A model generated the notes under the pieces. It worked only from the letters and a program-made list of their open reading frames with translations. It had not been told where the DNA came from and ran no database searches. From positions 1 to 64,000 of the forward strand of contig CBDDLM010000004.1 of NCBI GenBank assembly GCA_965230665.1: 64,000 bases of DNA, given 5' to 3'. Shown here piece by piece: positions 51,805 to 60,661 of this stretch; within the stretch, counting starts at the first letter, position 1, and each line of letters starts with the position of its first letter. The DNA comes from JAGNRR01 sp965230665. GTDB taxonomy: Bacteria > Bacteroidota > Bacteroidia > Chitinophagales > Chitinophagaceae. A program made the position numbers and the translations under genes.

Positions 51805-52728
51805 ATGAGTGATAAGAACCTAAAATTATTTATCATTGAAAAGGATAATGAGGCAGCACGCTTTGTAAATCCTATTATTCGTGTTTTAAGTCTATTTGTG
51901 GCAGCACCACTCTTTATTTTTTTACACCGATACCTCCCCGACCCTTCTTGGCCTTACCATACCGATAGATTACTTCTTGCTATTGCTACTTTACTATTTG
52001 TTTTGGGGGTATTTTATTTAATGAAGAATCTGGTGCTCATTGCTTTCTTCGTTACCTTGATTGGTCTGACCTATGCGCAGTTCACAAACCGTTACTGTTT
52101 CGACAATCTATACGAAGATTATAGAGCAATGCTCTATTCGTTGAAAGATAGCCCTCATCCAGAGGAATTCATTATTTCCAATTTTACACCTTTCCCTAAT
52201 AAATCAGGAATTATCCAGGCTATGGACTTTCAAAATCCAGCTGTCAGGAATTTTGCCTTACTGGCTACAAGTAAACATTTTAAGAATTTTCAACAAAAGC
52301 AGAAAAGAAGAGTTATTGTTCAATGTTTTGCAATTTTCAAGGAAATAAATCAAAACTGGAACTATGTGAATGATCCTAAAAGTAGAGAGTATCTCGCTAA
52401 GGCCAGTGAATCTATTGGGCATCTAAGTGGAGATTGCGACGATCACTCCATTCTGATGGCATCATGTATTAAAGCTATTGGCGGAACGCCGCGTTTGATA
52501 TACACATCTCGTCATGTTTATCCAGAGCTGTTAATTGGTTCACAGACCGATATGGAAGCACTGAACTACCTAATAAGAGAAAAATTATTCAAATATGAGA
52601 TTAATAACGAAAGATTATACTATCATATCGATGAATATGACAGAATCTGGTTAAACCTTGATTATACTGCACAATATCCCGGAGGTAAGTTTTTAAAAGA
52701 AGAGATTTTAGGGGTATTGAACTTGTAA
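51805..52728 (+). CDS. Membrane transglutaminase-like protein
   Basis: 307 aa. Two to three membrane helices (about 22-90) precede a cytoplasmic or periplasmic domain with a transglutaminase-like catalytic triad: Cys211 in SGDCDDHSILMASCIKAIGG, His237 in TSRHVYPE and Asp286 in WLNLDYTAQYPGG. The family includes peptidases and cross-linking enzymes. I see no closer family; the four-helix N-terminal part appears Bacteroidota-specific. Stands 79 bases upstream of the bacilliredoxin gene on the same strand. Confidence 0.72.
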   Translation: MSDKNLKLFIIEKDNEAARFVNPIIRVLSLFVAAPLFIFLHRYLPDPSWPYHTDRLLLAIATLLFVLGVFYLMKNLVLIAFFVTLIGLTYAQFTNRYCFDNLYEDYRAMLYSLKDSPHPEEFIISNFTPFPNKSGIIQAMDFQNPAVRNFALLATSKHFKNFQQKQKRRVIVQCFAIFKEINQNWNYVNDPKSREYLAKASESIGHLSGDCDDHSILMASCIKAIGGTPRLIYTSRHVYPELLIGSQTDMEALNYLIREKLFKYEINNERLYYHIDEYDRIWLNLDYTAQYPGGKFLKEEILGVLNL

Positions 52729-52778
52729 TTTCCCAAAACATTCACAACTATGTGGATAAACTAACAAGCATTGCGACT

Positions 52779-52786
52779 TACCTTTG
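52779..52786 (+). promoter_or_regulatory. -7 promoter box TACCTTTG
   Basis: Perfect TAnnTTTG, 20 bases before ATG 52807. Its presence inside the longer open frame (which would start TTG 52771) is the reason I set the bacilliredoxin start at 52807. Confidence 0.6.
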
Positions 52787-52806
52787 GCACATTAAAAATC
52801 AATACG

Positions 52807-53223
52807 ATGTATCCAGCAGAACTAGTAATACCTATGAAAGAGGAGCTAACTAATAATGGCTTCAACGATCTTAAGACACCTGAAGATGTGGACAACGCAT
52901 TAAAACAAAATGGCACTACACTTTTAGTTATTAATAGTGTTTGTGGTTGCAGTGCCGGTACGGCAAGACCTGGCGTTTTACATGCCATTAAAACAGCAAC
53001 AAAAAAACCTGAACAATTGGCGACTACATTTGCAGGATTTGACACAGCAGCAACGAACCAAGCTAGGACATATTTAATGCCTTATCCGCCTTCTTCTCCT
53101 TGCATTGCTTTGCTAAAAGATGGAGAATTGGTTCATATGATTGAGCGTCATATGATTGAAGGAAGGAGTGCAGAAATGATTGCCACGAACTTAGAGGCCG
53201 CATTTGAAACTCATTGTAATTAA
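52807..53223 (+). CDS. Bacilliredoxin BrxA/BrxB (YphP/YqiW family)
   Basis: 138-aa thioredoxin-fold protein. The active-site CGC (Cys46-Gly-Cys48) in INSVCGCSAGTARPGV is the family hallmark. In Firmicutes it removes bacillithiol from oxidised proteins; whether this organism makes bacillithiol is not shown here. The start is the ATG MYPAELVIPMKEE, downstream of a -7 box. Followed by lgt five bases later. Confidence 0.93.
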   Translation: MYPAELVIPMKEELTNNGFNDLKTPEDVDNALKQNGTTLLVINSVCGCSAGTARPGVLHAIKTATKKPEQLATTFAGFDTAATNQARTYLMPYPPSSPCIALLKDGELVHMIERHMIEGRSAEMIATNLEAAFETHCN

Positions 53224-53228
53224 CCTGA

Positions 53229-54524
53229 ATGTATCCTGATTTTCAATTCCTATTCCAAGAATGGTTTGGTATAGATATTCCCGTTCTTAGTTTATTAAAG
53301 ACCTTCGGTTTCTTAGTCGCTCTATCTTTTTTGGCGGCTGGTTATACGCTATATCTTGAACTAAAAAGAAAGGAAGAAGATCAATTGATTCCTTCTACTA
53401 TTGATACAATTACTGTAGGGAAAGCTCCAACGCTGCTCAACTACCTTAGCACGGCTATCATATTTTTCTTGGTTGGCTTTAAAGTTGTTGGGTTAGTTGG
53501 AGATTTAGAAGTCTCCACGCGCGATCCGTTGAGCTATATCTTCTCTTCCAACGGTAGCATTCTTGGTGGCATCTTAGCCGCTGTAGTGGCAATTGTTTAC
53601 AATTATTTCTCTTTCAAAAAAAATGATAAAGGTGAAGGACCCATTACTAAAAAAGTAAGAACTTTTCCCAGCATGCGTGTTGGAGATATGGCTGTATTAG
53701 CAGCGGTAGCTGGATTTGGTGGCGCAAAAATCTTCAATACATTTGAAGACTGGGATCGATTTCTAAGTGATCCGTTTGGAAGCTTGTTCTCAAGTAGCGG
53801 GCTTACTTTTTACGGTGGACTCATTGTAGCTACCTTGGCCTTTTATTTTTACGCGAGAAAGTACAAAATGGATTTTAGACATCTTTGTGACGCAGCAGCT
53901 CCAGGACTTATTTTGGCTTACGCCATAGGTCGTTTAGGTTGTCAGGTATCAGGAGATGGAGATTGGGGCATTTACAATAGTGCTTTTAAGTTAGAAAATC
54001 AAAAAGTGGTTGCCGCCCAGAAAGGTGAATTCGAAAACCTTGTAAAAGAGAATCCAAAATACTTTGCTAGAAGTATGAACAATACTGGTGAAGTCGCACA
54101 TAAAGCCTTCAGAGTATCGTGGCTTCCCGTATGGTTTCAGGCCTACACCTACCCTAATAATGTTGCAGGAGAATCCGAGGGGTACAGGATACCAAATTGT
54201 GAAGGAACGTGGTGTAGTCAGCTGGTAGCACCAGTGTTCCCTACGCCTATATATGAATTTCTAGCGGGCGTACTCATTTTTATTATTCTGTGGTTAAATA
54301 GGCGAAAGATGAAAGTCCCTCTTACTATGTTTAGCATCTATCTAATTTTTAATGGCATTGAGCGTTTCTTAATTGAAGGAATACGGGTTAACGCGGAATA
54401 TGGCAGTGGTTTTTCGCAGGCTGAGTTAATTGCCTTTGGCATTATTCTTGGCGGTCTCCTTCTTTTTCTTTTCAGAAAGAAAATTGATAACCTAATCAAG
54501 CCCAAAGCAGTCGCTGAAAGTTAA
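53229..54524 (+). CDS. lgt: Prolipoprotein diacylglyceryl transferase
   Basis: Inner-membrane enzyme that adds diacylglycerol from phosphatidylglycerol to the lipobox cysteine. 431 aa, much longer than E. coli Lgt (291): extra N-terminal helices and a loop of about 60 residues (about 255-320) that is Asn/Glu-rich. The key segments are YGGLIVA (around 197) and the signature AIGRLGCQVSGDGDWG (around 237-252) with the conserved arginine. The end has FPTPIYEFLAGVLIFI and a NGIERFLIEGIRVN motif. It serves the many lipoproteins in the window. Five bases after the bacilliredoxin gene. Confidence 0.93.
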   Translation: MYPDFQFLFQEWFGIDIPVLSLLKTFGFLVALSFLAAGYTLYLELKRKEEDQLIPSTIDTITVGKAPTLLNYLSTAIIFFLVGFKVVGLVGDLEVSTRDPLSYIFSSNGSILGGILAAVVAIVYNYFSFKKNDKGEGPITKKVRTFPSMRVGDMAVLAAVAGFGGAKIFNTFEDWDRFLSDPFGSLFSSSGLTFYGGLIVATLAFYFYARKYKMDFRHLCDAAAPGLILAYAIGRLGCQVSGDGDWGIYNSAFKLENQKVVAAQKGEFENLVKENPKYFARSMNNTGEVAHKAFRVSWLPVWFQAYTYPNNVAGESEGYRIPNCEGTWCSQLVAPVFPTPIYEFLAGVLIFIILWLNRRKMKVPLTMFSIYLIFNGIERFLIEGIRVNAEYGSGFSQAELIAFGIILGGLLLFLFRKKIDNLIKPKAVAES

Positions 54525-54529
54525 TTTTG
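54522..54529 (+). promoter_or_regulatory. -7 promoter box TAATTTTG for recF
   Basis: Perfect TAnnTTTG overlapping the lgt stop, ten bases before the GTG start of recF. May give recF its own promoter. Confidence 0.5.
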
Positions 54530-54539
54530 TAGCAGCAAC

Positions 54540-55601
54540 GTGCTTCGAAAACTGTCTTTATACCATTACAAAAATTACTCAAAAAGAAATTTCGAGTTTA
54601 AAAAACACATCTGCTGCTTCTATGGTTCAAACGGTGTTGGTAAAACCAATATTCTAGATGCTATTTACTATTTATGTTTTACCAAAAGTTATTTTTCTTC
54701 TTTCGATCATCAAGTTGTTCAACATAACACGCATGGTATGTTTGTTAAAGGCACCTTTGAAGACGCACAAATAGATTGCATTTTAAGAGAAAATGGCAAA
54801 AAAGAAATTAGTCATAATGGTATTCTATATGAACGAAAGGCAGAACATATTGGAAAATTTCCAGCTGTTATGATCTCTCCCGATGATACGATTCTAATTA
54901 ATGGTCATAGCGATGTACGGCGCCGTTTCTTGGACATTCTACTTTCTCAACGAAGCCCAACCTATTTGCAAGAGCTTATTGAATACAACAAATATCTGGC
55001 TCAACGAAACGCACTTTTAAAATCCTCAAAGCACAAAACAATAGACGTAGCATTGCATACGTATTATAAGAATAAACTAATTGAGCATGCCACTTCTATA
55101 TACGAAACTAGAAAGGAAGTCGTTGAATTACTTCTTCCGCTTGTACAAAATTTTTACACGAGAATTGCGGGATCTACAGAACAAATAGGTCTTAGATATC
55201 GCAGCCATTTACTGGACGATAATATGTCACATCTTTTAAAGATGTCTGAAGATAAAGATTTCATAACGCAACGAACCAATGTCGGTGTTCATAAAGATGA
55301 TCTTATTTTCTTTATCAACTCTGCGCCCATGAAACAACATGCATCTCAAGGACAAAAAAAGAGTTTCTTATTTGCCATAAAACTTGCGGAATACGCTTTG
55401 CTCAAAAAAATAATAAAAAAACACCCCATCCTACTACTCGATGATGTTTTCGAAAAGTTAGATGGACAACGTTCACAGCTTCTAATAGATCTAATCTTAG
55501 AATTAGAAACTCAAATATTCATAACGGATACGCATAAGCACCGATTAGAGCATGCCTTTAAACACAATAAATCGAATGTTCAATTCGAGAAAATTGAATA
55601 A
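54540..55601 (+). CDS. recF: DNA replication and repair protein RecF
   Basis: 353-aa SMC-like ATPase that loads RecA at gaps with RecO and RecR. Walker A GSNGVGKT (29-36), the ABC signature ASQGQKKSFLFAIKLAE and Walker B PILLLDDVFEKLD are all intact. Start is GTG, 15 bases after the lgt stop. The frame ends one base before the start of the opposing coiled-coil gene. Not next to dnaA or gyrB as in many bacteria. Confidence 0.95.
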   Translation: MLRKLSLYHYKNYSKRNFEFKKHICCFYGSNGVGKTNILDAIYYLCFTKSYFSSFDHQVVQHNTHGMFVKGTFEDAQIDCILRENGKKEISHNGILYERKAEHIGKFPAVMISPDDTILINGHSDVRRRFLDILLSQRSPTYLQELIEYNKYLAQRNALLKSSKHKTIDVALHTYYKNKLIEHATSIYETRKEVVELLLPLVQNFYTRIAGSTEQIGLRYRSHLLDDNMSHLLKMSEDKDFITQRTNVGVHKDDLIFFINSAPMKQHASQGQKKSFLFAIKLAEYALLKKIIKKHPILLLDDVFEKLDGQRSQLLIDLILELETQIFITDTHKHRLEHAFKHNKSNVQFEKIE

Positions 55602-57026
55602 TTAGTCTCCAAAACTTACATCTGGCACTTTAGTGTTTTCCTGAACGTTTTGCTTTACTTGTTGTTCAACAGTCTTATTAGATCTATCTTGTAAGGTTTT
55701 TTCTTCTTGCCCCCCCCTTGACTTAGTCGTTCTTTTTGAACGCTTTTTGCTAGATTTTCGCAAAGTCGTTTTTTTTCTAGTATTGTTTGTGCTACTTGGC
55801 TCCATTGTTTTAGCACTTGTTCTTTCATCTTCAATTGGCCCTACAAAAGCCTCATTTGGAGCTGTATCATTTACTGGCAAATTATCTTCGTTAAGAAGGT
55901 GATCATTATTTATATCTATGCTAGGTTGACTGGCTGAAGGAGGAGTTACACTCGATTCAAAATCTACTGGCTCTACCCTTTTAGTTTTAAAAGTTGACTC
56001 GGGAGTAGTGCTAATTTTCGCCGAATTGCCTCTTACAAGCTCAGACTCTTTATTCTGTTTGCTACTCCAAATAAAAAAAACAACAACCGACCAAAGCAGT
56101 ACATTACTTACCAACAACAACCAACCCAACAGGCCAAAAGTACCCTTTCTATTTTCGTTTTTTCTCTTGAGATCCGTTTTAAGCATTTTTTGTTTGTATT
56201 CTAAGTCTCCTATTTTAGTACTTTGATTTGAGACTATTTTTTGAATAGTAACAATTTCAGCCATTGTAGGATGTTTCACTGTTTTTTCTATTTGAGATTC
56301 TTGCCGTTGTTGCTCTATGGTACTTATCAAGGTAGCAACCTCTTCTTTTACAGCAATTAGTTTGTTCAAATGTTCTGCTTTCTCCTTTTGGGATTCCTGC
56401 CGTTGTTGCTCAATAGTTCTTTTCAAGATGGCAACCTCTTCTTTTACAACAATTAGTTCGTTCAAACGTTCTGCCTTCTCCTTTTGGAGTTCTTCTTGCT
56501 GTTGTTGCTTTATAGTATTTTCAAAGATGGCAACCTCTTCTTTTACAGCAATTAGTTCATTCAAACGTTCTGCCTTCTCCTTTTGGAATTCCTGACGTTG
56601 TTGCTCTATAGTACTTTTCAGGATGGCAACCTCTTCTTTTTCAACAATTAGTGCAGCCAAACGTTCTGCTTTCTCATGCTCCGCGGTCTCCAAAATCTGC
56701 TGATACTGATTAATTACCTCATTAATCCGTACACTTTGTTCGGTAACAGTATGTTGCAGTGCTGAAATATCTGAGGCGATAACTTCCTTAGCATGAGTAC
56801 CGTTTACCTCCGATGTTTTCTCCCTAATCAGGTCTTTGAGTTCAATTATGTTACTTTTGAGTTGCTCAATCTCATTTTGCTGCAATTCTATTCTCTCAAG
56901 CACCTTTTTACTGTCCGGCTTGGTCTGCGAAGCATGGCTGGAATGTCTAGAAACATTTTCATCCGTTGTTTCCAAAAACTCGGTCATTAATTCTTCTAAT
57001 CGCTCATCCTTTTTTACATCGGACAT
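55602..57026 (-). CDS. Coiled-coil membrane protein with 32-33-residue tandem repeats
   Basis: 474 aa, no known family. Residues 40-290 are almost entirely charged coiled coil; within 118-246 lie four near-identical 32-33-residue units starting EKAERLN-L and ending TIEQQRQESQK. A single membrane helix follows (about 298-320, GLLGWLLLVSNVLLWSVVVF), then a disordered tail (321-474) with a Lys/Arg/Ser patch (KKTTLRKSSKKRSKRTTKSR) near 420-440. The helix after a long coil suggests a tethered spacer. Convergent with recF, abutting it. Confidence 0.7.
   Translation of the reverse strand: MSDVKKDERLEELMTEFLETTDENVSRHSSHASQTKPDSKKVLERIELQQNEIEQLKSNIIELKDLIREKTSEVNGTHAKEVIASDISALQHTVTEQSVRINEVINQYQQILETAEHEKAERLAALIVEKEEVAILKSTIEQQRQEFQKEKAERLNELIAVKEEVAIFENTIKQQQQEELQKEKAERLNELIVVKEEVAILKRTIEQQRQESQKEKAEHLNKLIAVKEEVATLISTIEQQRQESQIEKTVKHPTMAEIVTIQKIVSNQSTKIGDLEYKQKMLKTDLKRKNENRKGTFGLLGWLLLVSNVLLWSVVVFFIWSSKQNKESELVRGNSAKISTTPESTFKTKRVEPVDFESSVTPPSASQPSIDINNDHLLNEDNLPVNDTAPNEAFVGPIEDERTSAKTMEPSSTNNTRKKTTLRKSSKKRSKRTTKSRGGQEEKTLQDRSNKTVEQQVKQNVQENTKVPDVSFGD
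56286..56675 (-). repeat. Four tandem 96-99-bp repeats inside the coiled-coil gene
   Basis: DNA units of about 96-99 bases repeat four times in frame, coding the EKAERLN...TIEQQRQE units. Each shares stretches such as TCTTCTTTTACAGCAATTAG. Strong nucleotide identity between copies means recent duplication and likely copy-number variation between strains. Confidence 0.8.
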
Positions 57027-57067
57027 ATCTCTAAAATAGGTAATTACAGAGCAGTTTATGAACTCAG

Positions 57068-57976
57068 TTATCTACAATTTGTGGATTCAACAGTAAGCGC
57101 TATCTGCTCAGCGCTTAATACATTATAAGCTCCTTGATTCTTAAACCATGTTATTTGTCGCTTAGCATAATTTCTTGTATGTTGTTTGATTTTTTCAATC
57201 GATTTTTCTAAACTCCATTGCCCATTTAAGTGAGCAAAAAGTTCTTTGTAACCTACGGTCTGCAACGCTTTAATTTCTTCAAATTGGTGCAAAGATTGTA
57301 CTTCAGCATAAAGCCCAGCATCCATCATCAGATCTACACGTTTATTTATTCTATTGTAAAGTTGCTCCCGATTCATATCAATAGCATAATAATCTATATC
57401 AAATAAGCGTTTTTCTTTTTGAACACCAATAAAGTTCAAGATGGATTGTTGATGACTTCTATAAAAGATTAGAGCCCTTAGGAGACGCATAGGATTATTC
57501 GAATCAGTCTGTTTATAAAACAATGGGTCAGTGATTTCAACTTCTTTTTTCAACCAGTCCAAACCTTTTTTTTCATAATCTAGCTCTATAGTCTGCTTAA
57601 TTTCTTTATTTACAACGGGTATTTCATCTAGTCCTTCACAAAGTGCTTTAATATAGAGCCCCGTACCTCCTACACATATAGCAATATTGTTTTTTTCAAA
57701 AATACCTTTTAAAATATCTAAACCAAACCGCATATAAGTACCTGCGGTAACTTCTTCGTGTATGGAGTGCGAATTGATAAAATGATGTCGAGCTTGTTCG
57801 AGTTCAACAAATGAAGGTTTCGCAACACCTATATTCAATTCTCGATAACACTGTCTGCTATCGGCGGAGAGTATCTCTGTGTCATATTTTCTCGCTAACT
57901 CAATAGCCAAGGAAGTTTTGCCTGATGCTGTTGGCCCACCTATAACAATAAGTTTATTCTGCCTGGACTGAGTCAT
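57068..57976 (-). CDS. miaA: tRNA dimethylallyltransferase
   Basis: 302 aa. Adds a dimethylallyl group to A37 of tRNAs reading U-codons. P-loop GPTASGKT (14-21), the DSRQCYRELNIGVAKP motif (about 39-54) and the GGTGLYIKALCEGLDEIP segment are conserved, and QRHHFINSHSI-like substrate motif is present in the middle. The C-terminus has KQHTRNYAKRQITWFKNQ. Overlaps the start of its upstream neighbour's end by 23 bases, so both are in one unit. Confidence 0.96.
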   Translation of the reverse strand: MTQSRQNKLIVIGGPTASGKTSLAIELARKYDTEILSADSRQCYRELNIGVAKPSFVELEQARHHFINSHSIHEEVTAGTYMRFGLDILKGIFEKNNIAICVGGTGLYIKALCEGLDEIPVVNKEIKQTIELDYEKKGLDWLKKEVEITDPLFYKQTDSNNPMRLLRALIFYRSHQQSILNFIGVQKEKRLFDIDYYAIDMNREQLYNRINKRVDLMMDAGLYAEVQSLHQFEEIKALQTVGYKELFAHLNGQWSLEKSIEKIKQHTRNYAKRQITWFKNQGAYNVLSAEQIALTVESTNCR

Positions 57977-58490
57977 TATCCGTATTCAAACCCCCTAATC
58001 CTTCTGGGCTATCAATATTGTTTAGATCAAATTTTTCCTCTATTTCAGCAATGGCATCTTGTTCTTTACCTTGATTACCAAATGTAGCTGGAGAAACACC
58101 TTCTTCACGTATGCAACGGGGAAATATTGAAGTTTCTAAAGGGTCTGAGGACATACTTACTAATTCAATATTTAATCCCCACTTCTTTTTATGCTCACCT
58201 TTATAAACAAACTTCTGATTTTGTTCTCCCAGCAAGGCACCAATGGGTGTTTTCTTCATAGACAAGGCTGCCGCACCACGAATATTCTTTTCAACCAATG
58301 AAGACACGGCCTGACCTTTGCGCCAAGTATCATCACTTACATACAAAATAGCCTCCATTTTAGGTGGGAAAACAAAACTCTTCTTAATGATTTCATGAAA
58401 ATCATGGAATGTCTGAGAGTGCAATATTTCTATATCACGCTCTACATTTATGTCATCATCCCAGCGCAGATTAAATTTTAAGAGTGGCAT
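57954..58490 (-). CDS. PRiA4_ORF3-like small protein
   Basis: 178 aa; ATG 58490 chosen (a TTG at 58493 adds one residue). It has weak but recognisable similarity to the plasmid pRiA4b ORF3 family: an N-terminal strand LKFNLRWDDDIN, then HDFHEIIKKSF, KKKWGLNIELV and FPRCIREEGVSPA. The C-terminal tail is acidic. The family has no established biochemical role. It is followed by miaA with a 23-base overlap. Confidence 0.6.
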   Translation of the reverse strand: MPLLKFNLRWDDDINVERDIEILHSQTFHDFHEIIKKSFVFPPKMEAILYVSDDTWRKGQAVSSLVEKNIRGAAALSMKKTPIGALLGEQNQKFVYKGEHKKKWGLNIELVSMSSDPLETSIFPRCIREEGVSPATFGNQGKEQDAIAEIEEKFDLNNIDSPEGLGGLNTDNDSVQAE

Positions 58491-58495
58491 CAAAG

Positions 58496-58503
58496 CGAAA
58501 GTA
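58496..58503 (-). promoter_or_regulatory. Possible -7 box TACTTTCG (minus strand)
   Basis: CGAAAGTA on the plus strand reads TACTTTCG on the minus strand, seven of eight bases of TAnnTTTG, five bases before ATG 58490. Short leader. Confidence 0.35.
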
Positions 58504-58585
58504 CTTTTTTAGTCACAAAAAAGTGAATATTTGTAAGATTCAAATTATAAACTACTTCTTTCTATGCCCTGAGTTTTTCCCGTTT

Positions 58586-58593
58586 TATATTTA
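58586..58593 (+). promoter_or_regulatory. Possible -7 box TATATTTA
   Basis: Seven of eight bases match TAnnTTTG, 18 bases before the E1 gene ATG. Tentative. Confidence 0.3.
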
Positions 58594-58611
58594 CACCCCC
58601 ATTCAGAACAT

Positions 58612-60660
58612 ATGGATAAGGACACCTTATTAAGAGCATACAGACTGATGATGACTGCTAAAGCCATGGCAGAAATCTATGATGAGAATAGACAAATAAC
58701 TAAATATGTACACTCTACAAGTCGTGGACACGAGGCAATTCAACTTGCAACTGCATTTCACCTAAAGGAATATGACTGGGTTAGCCCCTATTACCGAGAC
58801 GAAAGTATTATGCTTGGTATGGGTTGGCGTCCTTATGAGTTGATGCTTCAGCTACTCGCTAAGGGAGAAGATCCCTTTACTGGTGGTAAAGAATACTATA
58901 ACCATCCCAATGCAAGACGTGATGGATATCCTAAAATAATTCACCAAAGCAGTGCTACAGGTATGCAAGCTATCCCTACTACAGGACTAGCGCAGGGAGT
59001 AAAATATAGAGAGACACAAGGCTTAAATGACCATGAATATAAACCAGTTGTAGTTTGTAGCCTAGGTGATGGTAGTGTAACTGAGGGTGAAGTAAGCGAG
59101 GCTTTTCAGTTTGCCGCGTTACATCAATTACCCATTATTTATCTTGTTCAAGACAATGACTGGGGCATTAGTGTAAGTAGTGATGAAGCACGCACAATGA
59201 ATGCTTATGAATTTATTCAAGGGTTTATTGGAATAGAACGTTTGCAGGTAGACGGAAGTGATTTTAAGAAAAGCCATGAAATTATGGAAACGGCTTTTCA
59301 CTATGTGCGAGAGCAACGCAAACCGATTTTAGTCCATGCCACTGTCCCCTTACTAGGACATCACACTAGTGGTGTTCGCAAAGAATGGTATAGAAGTGAA
59401 GAAGATTTAGAAAAGCATTTTAAAGATGATCCTGGCCCTAAGCTTAAAGAAGTTTTGCTAAAAGCAAAGGTTTCTGAAGAAACATTGGATCAAATAGAGT
59501 TAGAAGAAAAAGAATTTGTAGCTAAAGAATTTCAGCATGCCGTAGATGCTCCGGAACCTCTGCTCCATACAGCTACCGAAAATATACTAGCCCCAACTGA
59601 GATAACCGAAGAACGAGGAGAACGGTCTCCAGCTGATGGAGAAAAAGTGGTTATGGTTGATGCTGCTTTGCACGCTGTGGAAGAAATTATGCGCAAACAC
59701 CCAGAATCGTTATTTTATGGTCAGGACGTAGGTGGCAGATTGGGAGGCGTATTTAGAGAGGCGGCCACTTTAGCACAAAAATTTGGCGACGAACGTGTAT
59801 TCAACACAGCTATTCAAGAAGCTTATATTATTGGCTCTACAGTAGGTATGAGTGCTATGGGTCTCAAACCAATTGTAGAAGTACAATTTGCAGATTACAT
59901 TTATCCAGGTGTTAATCAACTAGTTACAGAAATCAGTAAAAGTAACTATTTAAGTAATGGGAAATTCCCCATCAATATGCTTCTTAGAGTTCCAATTGGT
60001 GCTTATGGCGGTGGAGGCCCCTATCATAGTGGTAGTGTTGAAAGTATGATTGCGAACATCAAGGGCATCAAAATAGCTTACCCCAGTAATGCCGCTGATC
60101 TGAAAGGACTTATTAAAGCTGCTGCTCACGACCCTAACCCGGTGGTTATGTTTGAACATAAAGGGCTTTATTGGAGCAAAGTACCTGGTACAGAAGAAGC
60201 TAAATGTATTGAGCCTGCTGAAGATTATATCTTGCCTTTTGGTAAAGGAATCAAACACCTTGAAGCGCATGAAACGCATGTAGAAAATGGTGAAAGCCTT
60301 TGTATTATTACCTATGGGATGGGCGTGCATTGGGCTTATAATGCCGCTAAGAAATTTCCGGGACAAGTTGAGGTTATTGATATTCGTACACTCTACCCTC
60401 TTGACGAAGAGCTTATTTACAATAGTGTTAAACGACATGGTAAATGTATCGTGCTTACTGAAGAGCAGCTAAGAAATTCATTTGCTGAGGCACTAGCTGG
60501 ACGAATAGCGCAAGAATGTTTTTATCAACTTGACGCACCAGTTAAAACAATAGGCTCTAAAAATGTCCCAGCTATTCCAATGAATATGGAGCTAGAAAAA
60601 GAAATATTACCAAGTACGGAAAAAGTAGCACACGAAATAGAAGAATTACTGAATTTCTAG
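58612..60660 (+). CDS. 2-oxoacid dehydrogenase E1 component, alpha-beta fusion
   Basis: 682 aa joining E1-alpha (about 1-330) and E1-beta (about 345-682), the arrangement usual in Bacteroidota. TPP-binding motif GDGSVTEGE (152-160) ending at Asn182 in LVQDND; the E1-beta part starts GEKVVMVDAALHAVEEIM and contains FNTAIQEAYIIGS (TPP glutamate) and FADYIYPGVNQL. It probably serves the branched-chain 2-oxoacid complex; E2 and E3 are not nearby. LysE starts two bases after its stop. Confidence 0.92.
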   Translation: MDKDTLLRAYRLMMTAKAMAEIYDENRQITKYVHSTSRGHEAIQLATAFHLKEYDWVSPYYRDESIMLGMGWRPYELMLQLLAKGEDPFTGGKEYYNHPNARRDGYPKIIHQSSATGMQAIPTTGLAQGVKYRETQGLNDHEYKPVVVCSLGDGSVTEGEVSEAFQFAALHQLPIIYLVQDNDWGISVSSDEARTMNAYEFIQGFIGIERLQVDGSDFKKSHEIMETAFHYVREQRKPILVHATVPLLGHHTSGVRKEWYRSEEDLEKHFKDDPGPKLKEVLLKAKVSEETLDQIELEEKEFVAKEFQHAVDAPEPLLHTATENILAPTEITEERGERSPADGEKVVMVDAALHAVEEIMRKHPESLFYGQDVGGRLGGVFREAATLAQKFGDERVFNTAIQEAYIIGSTVGMSAMGLKPIVEVQFADYIYPGVNQLVTEISKSNYLSNGKFPINMLLRVPIGAYGGGGPYHSGSVESMIANIKGIKIAYPSNAADLKGLIKAAAHDPNPVVMFEHKGLYWSKVPGTEEAKCIEPAEDYILPFGKGIKHLEAHETHVENGESLCIITYGMGVHWAYNAAKKFPGQVEVIDIRTLYPLDEELIYNSVKRHGKCIVLTEEQLRNSFAEALAGRIAQECFYQLDAPVKTIGSKNVPAIPMNMELEKEILPSTEKVAHEIEELLNF

Positions 60661-60661
60661 T

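Noticed and set aside
57954..58490. Plasmid or transposon origin suggested by the PRiA4_ORF3 family name
   Set aside because: The gene overlaps chromosomal miaA and there are no transposase, repeats or base-composition changes nearby.
58503..58524. Hairpin ACTTTTTT/AAAAAAGT as terminator or operator
   Set aside because: Arms are almost only A and T in AT-rich DNA, located between divergent starts where a terminator makes no sense.
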